Positions 6,369 to 12,313 of a stretch of DNA of 12,313 bases are shown piece after piece. The position numbers and the translations under genes were made by a program. A model generated the notes under the pieces. It was not told the origin of the DNA. It searched no databases and was given only the letters and a program-made list of their open reading frames with translations. Position 1 is the stretch's first letter. Each line of letters begins with the position of its first letter. Origin of the DNA: JACRCE01 sp038043305 (GTDB lineage Bacteria > Desulfobacterota > GWC2-55-46); assembly GCA_038043305.1 (NCBI GenBank), contig JBBTCG010000160.1:1-12313 (forward strand), read 5' to 3'.

Positions 6369-7307
6369 ATGCTCATAAAACTACGGATATACGGCCTCAT
6401 GCTATTTGCGTCCGTTGCCATGAGCGCCTGCGGCCCCGGCTTTCCGATAATGACGAGGGAGCAGGAGGCGCTGTATCTCAACATTGACCGGCTCGTAAAG
6501 GAAGAGGCGCTCATGAAAGCGCGAATGCTCTCGCTTGAGTCCGGCAACGCCTCGGCAGCGGATGCGCGCAAGGACTCTGATTCCATAAGAAGGTCAATTG
6601 CCGAGCTTGGCGCGGAGGTTGAAAAGATTCGTCAGGAGTTCGCCTTTGTCCAAGGAACGATAGAAGAGCAAGATCATAAAAAGACAGAGACAAAAGAGGC
6701 GGTCAAATCGCTGTCTAACGCAATAGCCTCGATAAGCGCAAGGCTTGTCTCCATTGAGACCGCCATTAAAGAGATTGAAAAGAACGCTGGCATCAGGGCT
6801 GAGTCTTCCGTTGCCAACGAAAAACGCGCCGCTGATATGCAAGGGACGCTCCTTTCCCTTGACAGAAGGGTCGGCGCGTTGGAAAATAGCATATCAGCCC
6901 TGCTTGCCGAGCCTGTTGCGCGCGCGGAGACAACGCAAAAGGACCCTAATGCGCTCTATACAGAGGCGCACAAGCTGATCATTGGCAAGGACTATGCAAA
7001 GGCCATTGAGGCGTTTGAGTCGTTCGGCGCCGCGTATCCGAATCACAAACTTGCAGGGAACGCGCTGTACTGGCTGGGCGAGGCGCACTACGCAAGGGGC
7101 GAATGGGAAAAGGCCATACTGGAATTCGACAAGGTCATAAAGCGGCATCCTAAGACTGAAAAGGCGGCGGCGGCTACGCTCAAGCAGGGTTACGCCTTTG
7201 AAAAGCTCGGCTCAACCAAAGAAGCGTCCGTGCTTTTCAAGACCGTTATCGAAAGATTTCCAAAGACACAGGAGGCTGAACTCGCAAAAAAACGCCTCAA
7301 GAAGTAG
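6369..7307 (+). CDS. cpoB: CpoB/YbgF, Tol-associated cell-division coordinator
   Basis: In E. coli this periplasmic protein binds TolA and coordinates PBP1B-driven wall synthesis with outer-membrane constriction. The 312-residue product has an N-terminal export signal ending AMSA-C21, which looks like a lipobox. A long coiled coil follows (~33-185, Glu/Lys/Ala-rich with heptad spacing), then three TPR-like repeats at ~195-312 (LYTEAHKLIIGKDYAKAIEA, LYWLGEAHYARGEWEKAILE, KQGYAFEKLGSTKEASVLFK). This is the normal YbgF architecture, with a coiled coil longer than that of the 263-residue E. coli protein. AAGGA (6353-6357) lies 11 bases before ATG 6369. It is the last gene of the tol-pal operon. 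The probable lipid anchor differs from the soluble E. coli form. Confidence 0.93.
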   Translation: MLIKLRIYGLMLFASVAMSACGPGFPIMTREQEALYLNIDRLVKEEALMKARMLSLESGNASAADARKDSDSIRRSIAELGAEVEKIRQEFAFVQGTIEEQDHKKTETKEAVKSLSNAIASISARLVSIETAIKEIEKNAGIRAESSVANEKRAADMQGTLLSLDRRVGALENSISALLAEPVARAETTQKDPNALYTEAHKLIIGKDYAKAIEAFESFGAAYPNHKLAGNALYWLGEAHYARGEWEKAILEFDKVIKRHPKTEKAAAATLKQGYAFEKLGSTKEASVLFKTVIERFPKTQEAELAKKRLKK

Positions 7308-7404
7308 TATGACAACCACCACGCTCTACGCCCGGCGCGCATCATTCAAAAATCCCCTTCACCATAAGACATAAGCGCCGGAGACCGCAGCAGGAGAAAC
7401 ACCC

Positions 7405-8343
7405 ATGCTCTCCAAGGCGCTAATCATCGTCGGCACAGGAAGCGGATTTAAGTCAATAACCTCCGCGCTCAAAGGCATTTTTTCCCACTTCATCGAGGCC
7501 AAAGATCGCAGCTCGGCTGCCCGCGCCTTTGAATCCGAACGGCCTGAGTGCGTGATTGTGGCCTCAGACGCGGACAACAATGAGGCTTGCGGGATAGCAT
7601 CAATCATCAGGGGTATGCAAGACGGGGACCATGTCCCCATAATCATGCTGTTTGCAAATGCCGGCAAGCCGATTGACGCCAAACTGGCCGGCTTCGACGC
7701 CGGCGCGAGCGACTGCCTTGTAGAGCCTTACGAGACGGTTGAACTCGTATTGAGGGTCAACGCCGCTCTCAGAAACTTCAAGGTCGTGCGCGACATAAGG
7801 GATGAGAACAGAAAACTTGCCAGGCTTGCGGTTACGGACGAACTCACCGGCCTTTATAACAGAAGGTATTTCTTCGAGGTCGTCCAGTCCCAGATGGCGC
7901 TCGGCACGAGGCACGGCTTCAAGATTGCCTGCCTTTTGCTCGACATTGACCATTTCAAACAGGTAAACGACTCATTCGGCCACGCCGCCGGGGACGAGAT
8001 ACTGAAAAAAACAGGAAGCATCCTGAACTCATCGAGGCGCGAAGGAGAGCTGCTTGCGAGACTGGGCGGAGAGGAGTTCGTGATATGCCTTTTCAACACG
8101 GACTCGGAAAGCTCGCTCCTTGCGGCGGAAAAATTCCGAAACATCATAAAGGCGCATGATTTTTCATCGCCGCTTCACCCGCCGACGCGGCTTACCGTCA
8201 GCATAGGCATTGCCGTATATCCGCAAAAACACAAATTGACCATTGACGACCTTATCCGCGCCGCTGACAAGGCCATGTACCTGTCCAAGAGCGACGGCAG
8301 GGACCGCGTAACCATTTACGAGGAGTCCGGCGAATTGCCGTAA
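7405..8343 (+). CDS. Diguanylate cyclase with degenerate receiver domain (GGEEF)
   Basis: The C-terminal GGDEF domain (~140-308) should make cyclic di-GMP from two GTP. It has TDELTGLYNRRYF (144-156), the metal-binding LLDIDHFKQVND (178-189), the active-site GGEEF (221-225), and SIGIAVYP. The inhibitory site nine residues before GGEEF reads REGE (212-215) instead of RxxD, so product inhibition may be weakened. Residues ~1-125 follow a response-regulator receiver pattern, but the usual functional residues are replaced. The N-terminal acidic pair is GT, the phospho-acceptor position is Ala/Ser (ECVIVASDAD), the Thr/Ser switch is Phe (IIMLFANA) and the conserved Lys is Glu (CLVEPYE). It therefore looks like a pseudo-receiver. 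AGGAGA is seven bases before the ATG. It stands alone, 97 bases after cpoB, with no histidine kinase nearby. Confidence 0.93.
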   Translation: MLSKALIIVGTGSGFKSITSALKGIFSHFIEAKDRSSAARAFESERPECVIVASDADNNEACGIASIIRGMQDGDHVPIIMLFANAGKPIDAKLAGFDAGASDCLVEPYETVELVLRVNAALRNFKVVRDIRDENRKLARLAVTDELTGLYNRRYFFEVVQSQMALGTRHGFKIACLLLDIDHFKQVNDSFGHAAGDEILKKTGSILNSSRREGELLARLGGEEFVICLFNTDSESSLLAAEKFRNIIKAHDFSSPLHPPTRLTVSIGIAVYPQKHKLTIDDLIRAADKAMYLSKSDGRDRVTIYEESGELP

Positions 8344-8353
8344 GCGGCCTTAC

Positions 8354-8366
8354 AGGCTATGAGCCT
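8354..8366 (+). other. Small hairpin after the diguanylate cyclase gene
   Basis: AGGCT-ATG-AGCCT forms a 5-bp stem with a 3-base loop, 11 bases after the stop codon. No T-run follows, so a terminator role is doubtful; it is recorded as the only structure in the 45-base gap before the DUF362 gene. Confidence 0.3.
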
Positions 8367-8388
8367 TGCTTAAAACCAAAACTCTCTC

Positions 8389-9525
8389 ATGCTCCCTAAA
8401 GTTTCCATAACAAGATGTCCTGACTACAAAAAGACCTCGGTTGACGCAGCGCTTGAAGAGGCTGTCGGACTGCTTGGCGGAATACGCTCATTCGTAAAAC
8501 CGGGCGAAAAGATACTTATCAAGCCAAATCTCCTTGCGGCAAAGGAGGTCGGGACCGCAGTAACGACGCATCCAGCCGTCATTGCCGCGGTCATTGACAT
8601 GGTAAAGGCCGCCGGGGCAGCCCCGTTCGTAGGCGACAGCCCCGCCCTTGGCACAGCCCATAAGGTGGCCGAAAGATGCGGCATAATGAAGGTCTGCTCC
8701 GAGGCGCATGTGCCTCTCGTTGACCTCAAGACGCCGACAATCGTTGACAACCCGGCCGGGCACAAATTCAAACGGCTTGAGGTTTCAAAGGAAGCGCTTG
8801 ATGCCGACGGCATCATTAACGTAGGCAAGCTCAAGACCCACGTGCAGATGTATCTTACGCTCGGCGTAAAAAACACCTTCGGGTGCGTGCCCGGCAAATT
8901 GAAGGCCCAGTGGCACCTGAGCGCAGGCACGGACGCGCGCTCCTTTGCCGACATGCTCCTTGACCTTCACCTCTTTCTCGCCCCGCGCCTCAATATCATT
9001 GACGGAGTAACCGCTATGGAGGGCAACGGCCCAAGCGCCGGAGTCCCCCGGCACCTCGGCCTCATCTTCGGAAGCTCGGACGCCGTTGCAATGGACACGG
9101 CCATTACGCTCGCGCTTGGGGCGCGGCAGAAGGACGTGCCCATACTTACTTCGGCCCGCGAGAGGGGCATGCGGCAGGCTAAAAACGACGGATTCGACGT
9201 TCTCGGCGTGCCGATCCATGAGGCGCGCGTAAAAGATTTTCTCTTCCCGCCTCTTACGAGCGTGAACTTCAGCGCGTCATTGCCGTACTTCATTGACAAG
9301 CGGCTCAGGCGCGCCCTGACCTCAAGGCCGCGGGTAGACCATAAAAGATGCACGCTCTGCGGCGTCTGCGTTGACGTATGCCCCCCTTCGATTATGGATA
9401 AATCCACAAAACTTTCGATTGATTACGACAAGTGCATCCGCTGCTACTGCTGCAGCGAGATATGCCCAAGGGGCGCCATCTCGCCGGTTGACGGCTGGCT
9501 CAAGAAAATAATCCCGGGGCTGTGA
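8389..9525 (+). CDS. DUF362 protein with C-terminal 2x[4Fe-4S] ferredoxin domain
   Basis: This 378-residue protein has a DUF362 domain over roughly residues 40-250, with KPNLL (45-49), GDSPALG, VGKLKTH (145-151), GVKNTFG, DGVTAMEGNGP (205-215) and AMDTA. A short C-terminal bacterial ferredoxin module follows. Its two clusters are C321-x2-C324-x2-C327-x3-C331-P and C349-x2-C352-x2-C355-x3-C359-P, with one extra Cys at 354. No signal peptide or membrane segment is visible, so it is probably a cytoplasmic electron carrier or oxidoreductase. DUF362-ferredoxin proteins are common in anaerobes, and their reaction is not established to my knowledge. The start ATG 8389 lacks a clear Shine-Dalgarno, but MLPKVSITRC is a typical beginning for the family. 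Downstream on the same strand are DUF3047 and a methyltransferase, separated from it by a palindromic element. Confidence 0.9.
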   Translation: MLPKVSITRCPDYKKTSVDAALEEAVGLLGGIRSFVKPGEKILIKPNLLAAKEVGTAVTTHPAVIAAVIDMVKAAGAAPFVGDSPALGTAHKVAERCGIMKVCSEAHVPLVDLKTPTIVDNPAGHKFKRLEVSKEALDADGIINVGKLKTHVQMYLTLGVKNTFGCVPGKLKAQWHLSAGTDARSFADMLLDLHLFLAPRLNIIDGVTAMEGNGPSAGVPRHLGLIFGSSDAVAMDTAITLALGARQKDVPILTSARERGMRQAKNDGFDVLGVPIHEARVKDFLFPPLTSVNFSASLPYFIDKRLRRALTSRPRVDHKRCTLCGVCVDVCPPSIMDKSTKLSIDYDKCIRCYCCSEICPRGAISPVDGWLKKIIPGL

Positions 9526-9529
9526 AACG

Positions 9530-9594
9530 AAAGTACCGTGATGCGTGTAAAAGAAAAATCTGGTCACGGTCACGGTCACGGTTCACGGCCTTTA
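9530..9594. repeat. Palindromic intergenic element, degenerate shorter copy (copy D)
   Basis: The right arm (9572-9594) matches 939-961 exactly over 23 bases and is preceded by three tandem GGTCAC hexamers (9562-9579). The left arm (9530-9547) is a decayed version of the other end: AAAG, an inserted T, ACCGTGA, then CGTG after two mismatches. The space between the arms is about 25 bases, against 83 in the element at 839-961. It occupies the gap between the DUF362 and DUF3047 genes, starting five bases after the DUF362 stop codon. Confidence 0.7.
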
Positions 9595-9632
9595 TGTTGC
9601 GCCTTGACCGGCTTTCATTGTATATTTGTAGT

Positions 9633-10316
9633 ATGAGACCGCTCTACATCATCCCAGTTGCTCTTCTCTTCATGATGACGTTGACGGCCGCGTCGAGCAA
9701 GGCTGCGGCAGAACCTGACGTGTTGAGCGTACCCATTAAGAAAGACAGGGCGGGCGCGCCTGACGGCTGGAAGATAAGGGAGTGGCGCGGCAAGGCCGCG
9801 GTCTCGGTTGTCGCAACGGATTCCGGCGATGCGCTGCACCTCAAAAGCGCGGGTACGTCAACGGCGCTCTACAAGGACGTCTCCTTCGATATAAGGGATC
9901 GCCCGCGCCTCAACTGGCGCTGGAAGGTTATAGCCCTGCCAAAGGGCGCGGACGTTCGTCTGAAGAGCACGGACGATCAGGCGGCTCAGGTCTACGTCAT
10001 ATTCCCCAAGTGGCCCTCCGCGATCAACAGCAGGATCATAGGATACATCTGGGATACGCAGGCGCCAAAGGGTCTGGAACTGACGAGCACAAAGACCTCC
10101 ACCACAAAATACGTCGTCTTGAGGAGCGGACAGGCCGGGCTTGGTCAATGGTTCGCGGAAAGCAGAGATGTTTACGAAGACTACAAGAGGCTCTTTAAGG
10201 AAGAGCCCCCGTTGGTCGGAAGCGTATCCGTGATGATAGACTCCGACGACACGGCTGGTACGGCTGAAAGCTACGTGGCTGACATATACTTTTCAAAGTC
10301 CGCCGCCGCCAAGTAG
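9633..10316 (+). CDS. Exported DUF3047 family protein
   Basis: From ATG 9633 the product is 227 residues with a clear Sec signal (MRPLYIIPVALLFMMTL, then AASSKAAA before the likely cleavage site). The mature domain matches what I recall of DUF3047: RPRLNWRWKVIALPKGADVR, the acidic DDQAAQVYVIFPKWP, IGYIWDTQAPKG, VVLRSGQAGLGQWFAESRDV, and a C-terminal VSVMIDSDDTAGTAESYVAD. The family looks like an all-beta periplasmic, possibly carbohydrate-binding, fold; its function is not established. The frame stays open back to 9522, but that extension would read through the palindromic element (SRSRSR) and bury the signal peptide, so I reject it. No good Shine-Dalgarno precedes either ATG 9633 or ATG 9594. 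The stop codon overlaps the ribosome site of the methyltransferase gene 10 bases downstream, so the two are probably co-transcribed. Confidence 0.87.
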   Translation: MRPLYIIPVALLFMMTLTAASSKAAAEPDVLSVPIKKDRAGAPDGWKIREWRGKAAVSVVATDSGDALHLKSAGTSTALYKDVSFDIRDRPRLNWRWKVIALPKGADVRLKSTDDQAAQVYVIFPKWPSAINSRIIGYIWDTQAPKGLELTSTKTSTTKYVVLRSGQAGLGQWFAESRDVYEDYKRLFKEEPPLVGSVSVMIDSDDTAGTAESYVADIYFSKSAAAK

Positions 10317-10326
10317 GAAGTCGCTC

Positions 10327-11073
10327 ATGGGTTACTGGAACAAACTAAAGGCAAATTGGTACAGACGCGCCCTTGACTATTCGGGCTTTCCTGATGCGGC
10401 GCTCGGCGTAATAGGGCCTCTTACGGCAAAGGCCAAGACCTTTCTTGACGCCGGGTGCGGATGCGGAACCCTCGCTCTCCCGCTGGCAAAGGCCGTAAAG
10501 ACAGTAACCGCGCTTGATCCGTCCAAGGCCATGCTCGACATCCTCGTCCACGACGCGCGCATCCTCGGACTTCAAAAAAAGATAAAACCGATTTTATCGG
10601 AATGGCGCGAGGCGGATATTCAAAGGCACGACGTTATCATCTGCTCCAACGTGCCGGAACTTCTGAAAGACCCGCGCGCGTTCATAACAAGGGCAAACGA
10701 CCTTGCAAGAAAGGCCGTGTTCCTTATCATAAACGCGGACCCCAAGGCCGACAAGTTCTACTATAAGGAGCTATACCCCCTGCTCTTCAATAAGGAGTTC
10801 ACGGAGCGCGGCGGATACATCAGCACATATACCACGCTGGCTGACATGGGCATCTTCGCAAACGTGCGGATAATTGACTATGACTTTGACCAGCCCTTCG
10901 ACTCCATTGACGAGGCCGTTTTATTCTGGAAGGAGTACCTTGGGCTCGTTACCGGTGAACATGACGCGAAGCTGCTGGCGTACCTGTCAAAGAAACTTAT
11001 CAAAAGAAAGAAGACGCTGTTCGCAAGGTTTCACAAAAAGTCGGCGGTGATATGGTGGGAGACGACGAGATGA
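10327..11073 (+). CDS. Class I SAM-dependent methyltransferase
   Basis: The 248-residue protein has a Rossmann-type methyltransferase core. Motif I is TFLDAGCGCGTLALPLA (38-54), the acidic residue ending strand 2 is D64 in VTALDPS, and a strand-4 region HDVIICSNVPELLKDP (101-116) follows. The N-terminus (MGYWNKLKANWYRRALDY) and the second half (FYYKELYPLLFNKEFTERGG, NVRIIDYDFDQPFDSIDEAV, SAVIWWE) are distinctive but do not reveal the substrate. There is no signal peptide or membrane helix. AGGAAG (10315-10320) lies six bases before the ATG and overlaps the DUF3047 stop codon, suggesting a two-gene unit. The substrate could be a small molecule, tRNA or protein; nothing nearby decides this. Confidence 0.88.
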   Translation: MGYWNKLKANWYRRALDYSGFPDAALGVIGPLTAKAKTFLDAGCGCGTLALPLAKAVKTVTALDPSKAMLDILVHDARILGLQKKIKPILSEWREADIQRHDVIICSNVPELLKDPRAFITRANDLARKAVFLIINADPKADKFYYKELYPLLFNKEFTERGGYISTYTTLADMGIFANVRIIDYDFDQPFDSIDEAVLFWKEYLGLVTGEHDAKLLAYLSKKLIKRKKTLFARFHKKSAVIWWETTR

Positions 11074-11141
11074 AAAATCGCGTGTCCGTTCAAAACTCAT
11101 CCGCGACAAAAGAGCGCAGAATCTTCGTGGTTCACGAATAA
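11070..11141 (+). CDS. Possible 23-codon small ORF overlapping the methyltransferase stop
   Basis: An ATGA overlap joins the methyltransferase stop to a short frame (MKNRVSVQNSSATKERRIFV and three more residues), with GGAG at 11058-11061 eight bases before its ATG. No family is recognised, and the codon count is small enough to arise by chance. It may be a remnant of a longer gene or simply the leader of the hairpin that spans its end. Confidence 0.2.
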   Translation: MKNRVSVQNSSATKERRIFVVHE

Positions 11142-11154
11142 CTGACGTACCACG
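11126..11154. other. Imperfect hairpin in the convergent intergenic region
   Basis: CGTGGT plus ACG (with a 2-base TC bulge) pairs with CGT plus ACCACG across a 9-base loop, giving a 9-bp stem. It lies 53 bases after the methyltransferase stop on the plus strand and 50 bases beyond the ccsA stop on the minus strand. No T-run follows on either strand, so it could be a Rho-type end, an mRNA-stabilising stem or a chance palindrome. Confidence 0.35.
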
Positions 11155-11191
11155 CCGTTATTAAAAGGTATTTTGCCGCTCAGTAGATGCA

Positions 11192-11204
11192 ATGCGCTAC
11201 GCAT
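11192..11204 (-). other. Hairpin at the ccsA stop codon
   Basis: ATGCG and CGCAT form a 5-bp stem with a 3-base loop, and an alternative longer-loop pairing GATGC/GCATC spans the same bases. The stem begins inside the ccsA stop codon. It lacks a T-run, so termination is only a possibility. Confidence 0.3.
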
Positions 11205-11992
11205 CAAAAGCTGTGGCTGCTTTTCATCAGTAGGCTTATTCCAAGGTAGGTGAACATGACCACGAAGAAACCTATTACAGTGGCGATTGAAAGACCGGTC
11301 CCCCGCCACTGTCTTACGTAGTATGCGTGCATTGCTCCGGCGTAGTAGAACCAGACGATGAACGACCAGATTATCTTAGGCTCCCACATCCAGTACACGC
11401 CCCATGCGAGGTATGCCCATATCGCGCCGGCGAACATCGAAATGGAAAACAGGAAAAATCCCCAAAGCACGGCGCGCGAGGCGATCTCCTGAAACCTCTT
11501 GAGCACGGGTGCCTCTGAGCCGCGCACCAGATGGATGAGATACAAAACCGCACCTGCAAACGCAATGGTAAAGAGCGCGTAAGCGGCGAACGATGCCGTA
11601 ACGTGCGCCTCGAACCAGTGAGTGCGGAGCACAAGGGTCAGGGGGCCGGGCGGCTTGGCGTTCAGGATGGAAAAGAAGACGGCCAGTGAGGCAAGCGGCA
11701 CTGTGATAAGCTCGACAAGCCGCTCCTTATACCTGAAGATGACGATAAGACTTGCGAGCACGGTCGTCCAGCCGTAAAAGGCCGTGGTCTCATCCATGCT
11801 TGCCATAGGCGCATGTCCGGTTGAATAAGCGCGCCATGCAAGGTAAGCCGTATGGCTCCCAAACCCAGCGATGAGCAACACCGTAGACTTTGACCTTAGT
11901 CTTGTCAAAGTGCCGCGGAACCCGGCAACGCTCGTAGCCGTGCTCAGGACGTACAACGCAAGAGAGGCGTATAACGGGAAGGTCATGAGCAC
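11204..11992 (-). CDS. ccsA: CcsA-type cytochrome c assembly protein (System II heme handling)
   Basis: This is a 262-residue polytopic protein with about eight hydrophobic helices of the CcmC/CcsA/CcmF heme-handling superfamily. The WWD region is present at residues 192-209: WAYLAWGVYWMWEPKIIW. Histidines suited to heme ligation occur at H130 (HWFEAH, before VTASFAAYA) and H222 (GAMHAYY), with another candidate at H47. The usual WDPKE of this motif is WEPKI here, so the Asp and Glu are changed. CcsA works with ResB/CcsB to export heme and attach it to apocytochromes c. No resB, hemA or cytochrome gene is in the window. The start may be GTG 11992 or ATG 11986; both lie within about ten bases of the queE stop, with no Shine-Dalgarno, so translation is probably coupled. 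A HemX-like role is the main alternative. Confidence 0.88.
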   Translation of the reverse strand: MLMTFPLYASLALYVLSTATSVAGFRGTLTRLRSKSTVLLIAGFGSHTAYLAWRAYSTGHAPMASMDETTAFYGWTTVLASLIVIFRYKERLVELITVPLASLAVFFSILNAKPPGPLTLVLRTHWFEAHVTASFAAYALFTIAFAGAVLYLIHLVRGSEAPVLKRFQEIASRAVLWGFFLFSISMFAGAIWAYLAWGVYWMWEPKIIWSFIVWFYYAGAMHAYYVRQWRGTGLSIATVIGFFVVMFTYLGISLLMKSSHSF

Positions 11993-11994
11993 TG

Positions 11995-12313
11995 TCAGCG
12001 TCCCGGCTCGTCAAGCCAGACGTACTTGTGCATCTGTATCTGGAGCCTCACCTGAAGGCTCTCCTTTAGTATCCACTCGGCCAACTCCTTTGGGGGCAGC
12101 TGCGACGCCACCGGCGCGAAGAGCACCTTCATGGTTATGTCCTTGAGGCACTCGTCTATGAAGCGCTTTGCGTACTCAAAGTCCTTCCTGTCGGCTATGA
12201 CGAACTTCACCTCGTCGTCGTCGGTGATGTGCCGCAGGTTCTCCATCAGGAACGACCCGGCGTGCCCGCTTGACGGGCACTTTACGTCAACTATCTTTAT
12301 GAGCCTCGGATCA
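11995..12313 (-). CDS. queE: 7-carboxy-7-deazaguanine synthase, C-terminal part
   Basis: The last 105 residues of a protein entering from the right edge are visible. They match the C-terminal half of QueE, the radical-SAM enzyme that converts 6-carboxy-5,6,7,8-tetrahydropterin to 7-carboxy-7-deazaguanine for queuosine synthesis. Diagnostic stretches are IKIVDVKCPSSGHAG, ENLRHITDDDEVKFVIADRK, VLFAPVASQLPPKELAEWIL and VRLQIQMHKYVW. The CxxxCxxC iron-sulfur motif would lie in the missing N-terminal part, so catalytic completeness cannot be judged. The gene ends two bases before the GTG of ccsA. Other queuosine genes (queC, queD, queF) are not in the window; they may lie to the right. Confidence 0.92.
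   Translation of the reverse strand, partial: DPRLIKIVDVKCPSSGHAGSFLMENLRHITDDDEVKFVIADRKDFEYAKRFIDECLKDITMKVLFAPVASQLPPKELAEWILKESLQVRLQIQMHKYVWLDEPGR

Noticed and set aside
7308..7404. Terminator or promoter between cpoB and the diguanylate cyclase gene
   Set aside because: No stem followed by a T-run and no convincing -35/-10 pair is visible; only the AGGAGA ribosome site at 7392-7397 stands out.
8424..9407. Long minus-strand frames opposite the DUF362 gene
   Set aside because: They are shadows arising from biased third-position GC; the plus-strand protein has two complete ferredoxin cysteine motifs.
9522..9632. N-terminal extension of the DUF3047 protein from GTG 9522
   Set aside because: The extension is translated palindromic repeat and would hide the signal peptide beginning at 9633.
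9604..9632. TTGACC followed by TATATT or TGTAGT as a promoter for the DUF3047 gene
   Set aside because: TATATT is only 11 bases from TTGACC, and the correctly spaced TGTAGT would place the transcription start inside the gene.
11995..12313. ResB/CcsB as the gene preceding ccsA, as expected in System II operons
   Set aside because: The residues match the C-terminus of QueE (KFVIADR, HKYVW) and show no membrane helices.

Overview
The window looks like a chromosomal, housekeeping-rich contig from a Gram-negative, GC-rich bacterium. It carries a complete Tol-Pal envelope system, a System II (CcsA-type) cytochrome c maturation gene, type III pantothenate kinase and a queuosine gene. It also has several uncharacterised families (the TPR protein with an NPIN-type tail, the HEAT-like protein, DUF362-ferredoxin, DUF3047) that I associate with deltaproteobacterial (Desulfobacterota) and Nitrospirota-like lineages. 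That placement is inference from gene content; no rRNA or species marker is present. A run of 10 N at 618-627 shows this is a draft assembly.

Layout. (1) 1-2201, minus strand: coaX, a small TPR protein overlapping its end, then a HEAT-like hypothetical protein that runs off the left edge; a 123-bp palindromic element fills the gap between the last two. (2) 2202-2421: divergent promoter region with a second, heptamer-based palindrome, a plausible sigma-70 promoter for tolQ, and -10 sequences for coaX. (3) 2422-7307, plus strand: tolQ-tolR-tolA-tolB-pal-cpoB, an uninterrupted Tol-Pal operon lacking the ybgC thioesterase at its head. (4) 7405-8343: diguanylate cyclase with a degenerate receiver domain. 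(5) 8389-11073, plus strand: DUF362 protein with two 4Fe-4S motifs, a degenerate copy of the palindromic element, an exported DUF3047 protein and a class I methyltransferase. (6) 11204-12313, minus strand: the C-terminal part of queE followed with almost no gap by ccsA. The plus- and minus-strand genes converge at 11074-11203, which holds two small hairpins and a possible 23-codon ORF.

How the genes work together. TolQ-TolR form the proton-driven motor in the inner membrane, TolA spans the periplasm, TolB and Pal link to the outer membrane and peptidoglycan, and CpoB couples this to cell-wall synthesis during division. The other genes are metabolic or signalling genes with no obvious link to Tol-Pal. 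No gene-free stretch exceeds 300 bases; the longest is about 220 bases, between coaX and tolQ. I see no rRNA, tRNA, CRISPR array, transposase or phage gene. The least ordinary content is the family of palindromic elements built on ACCG-containing heptamers, the degenerate signalling domains of the diguanylate cyclase, and the altered WWD motif of CcsA. I do not see a convincing new multi-gene system.
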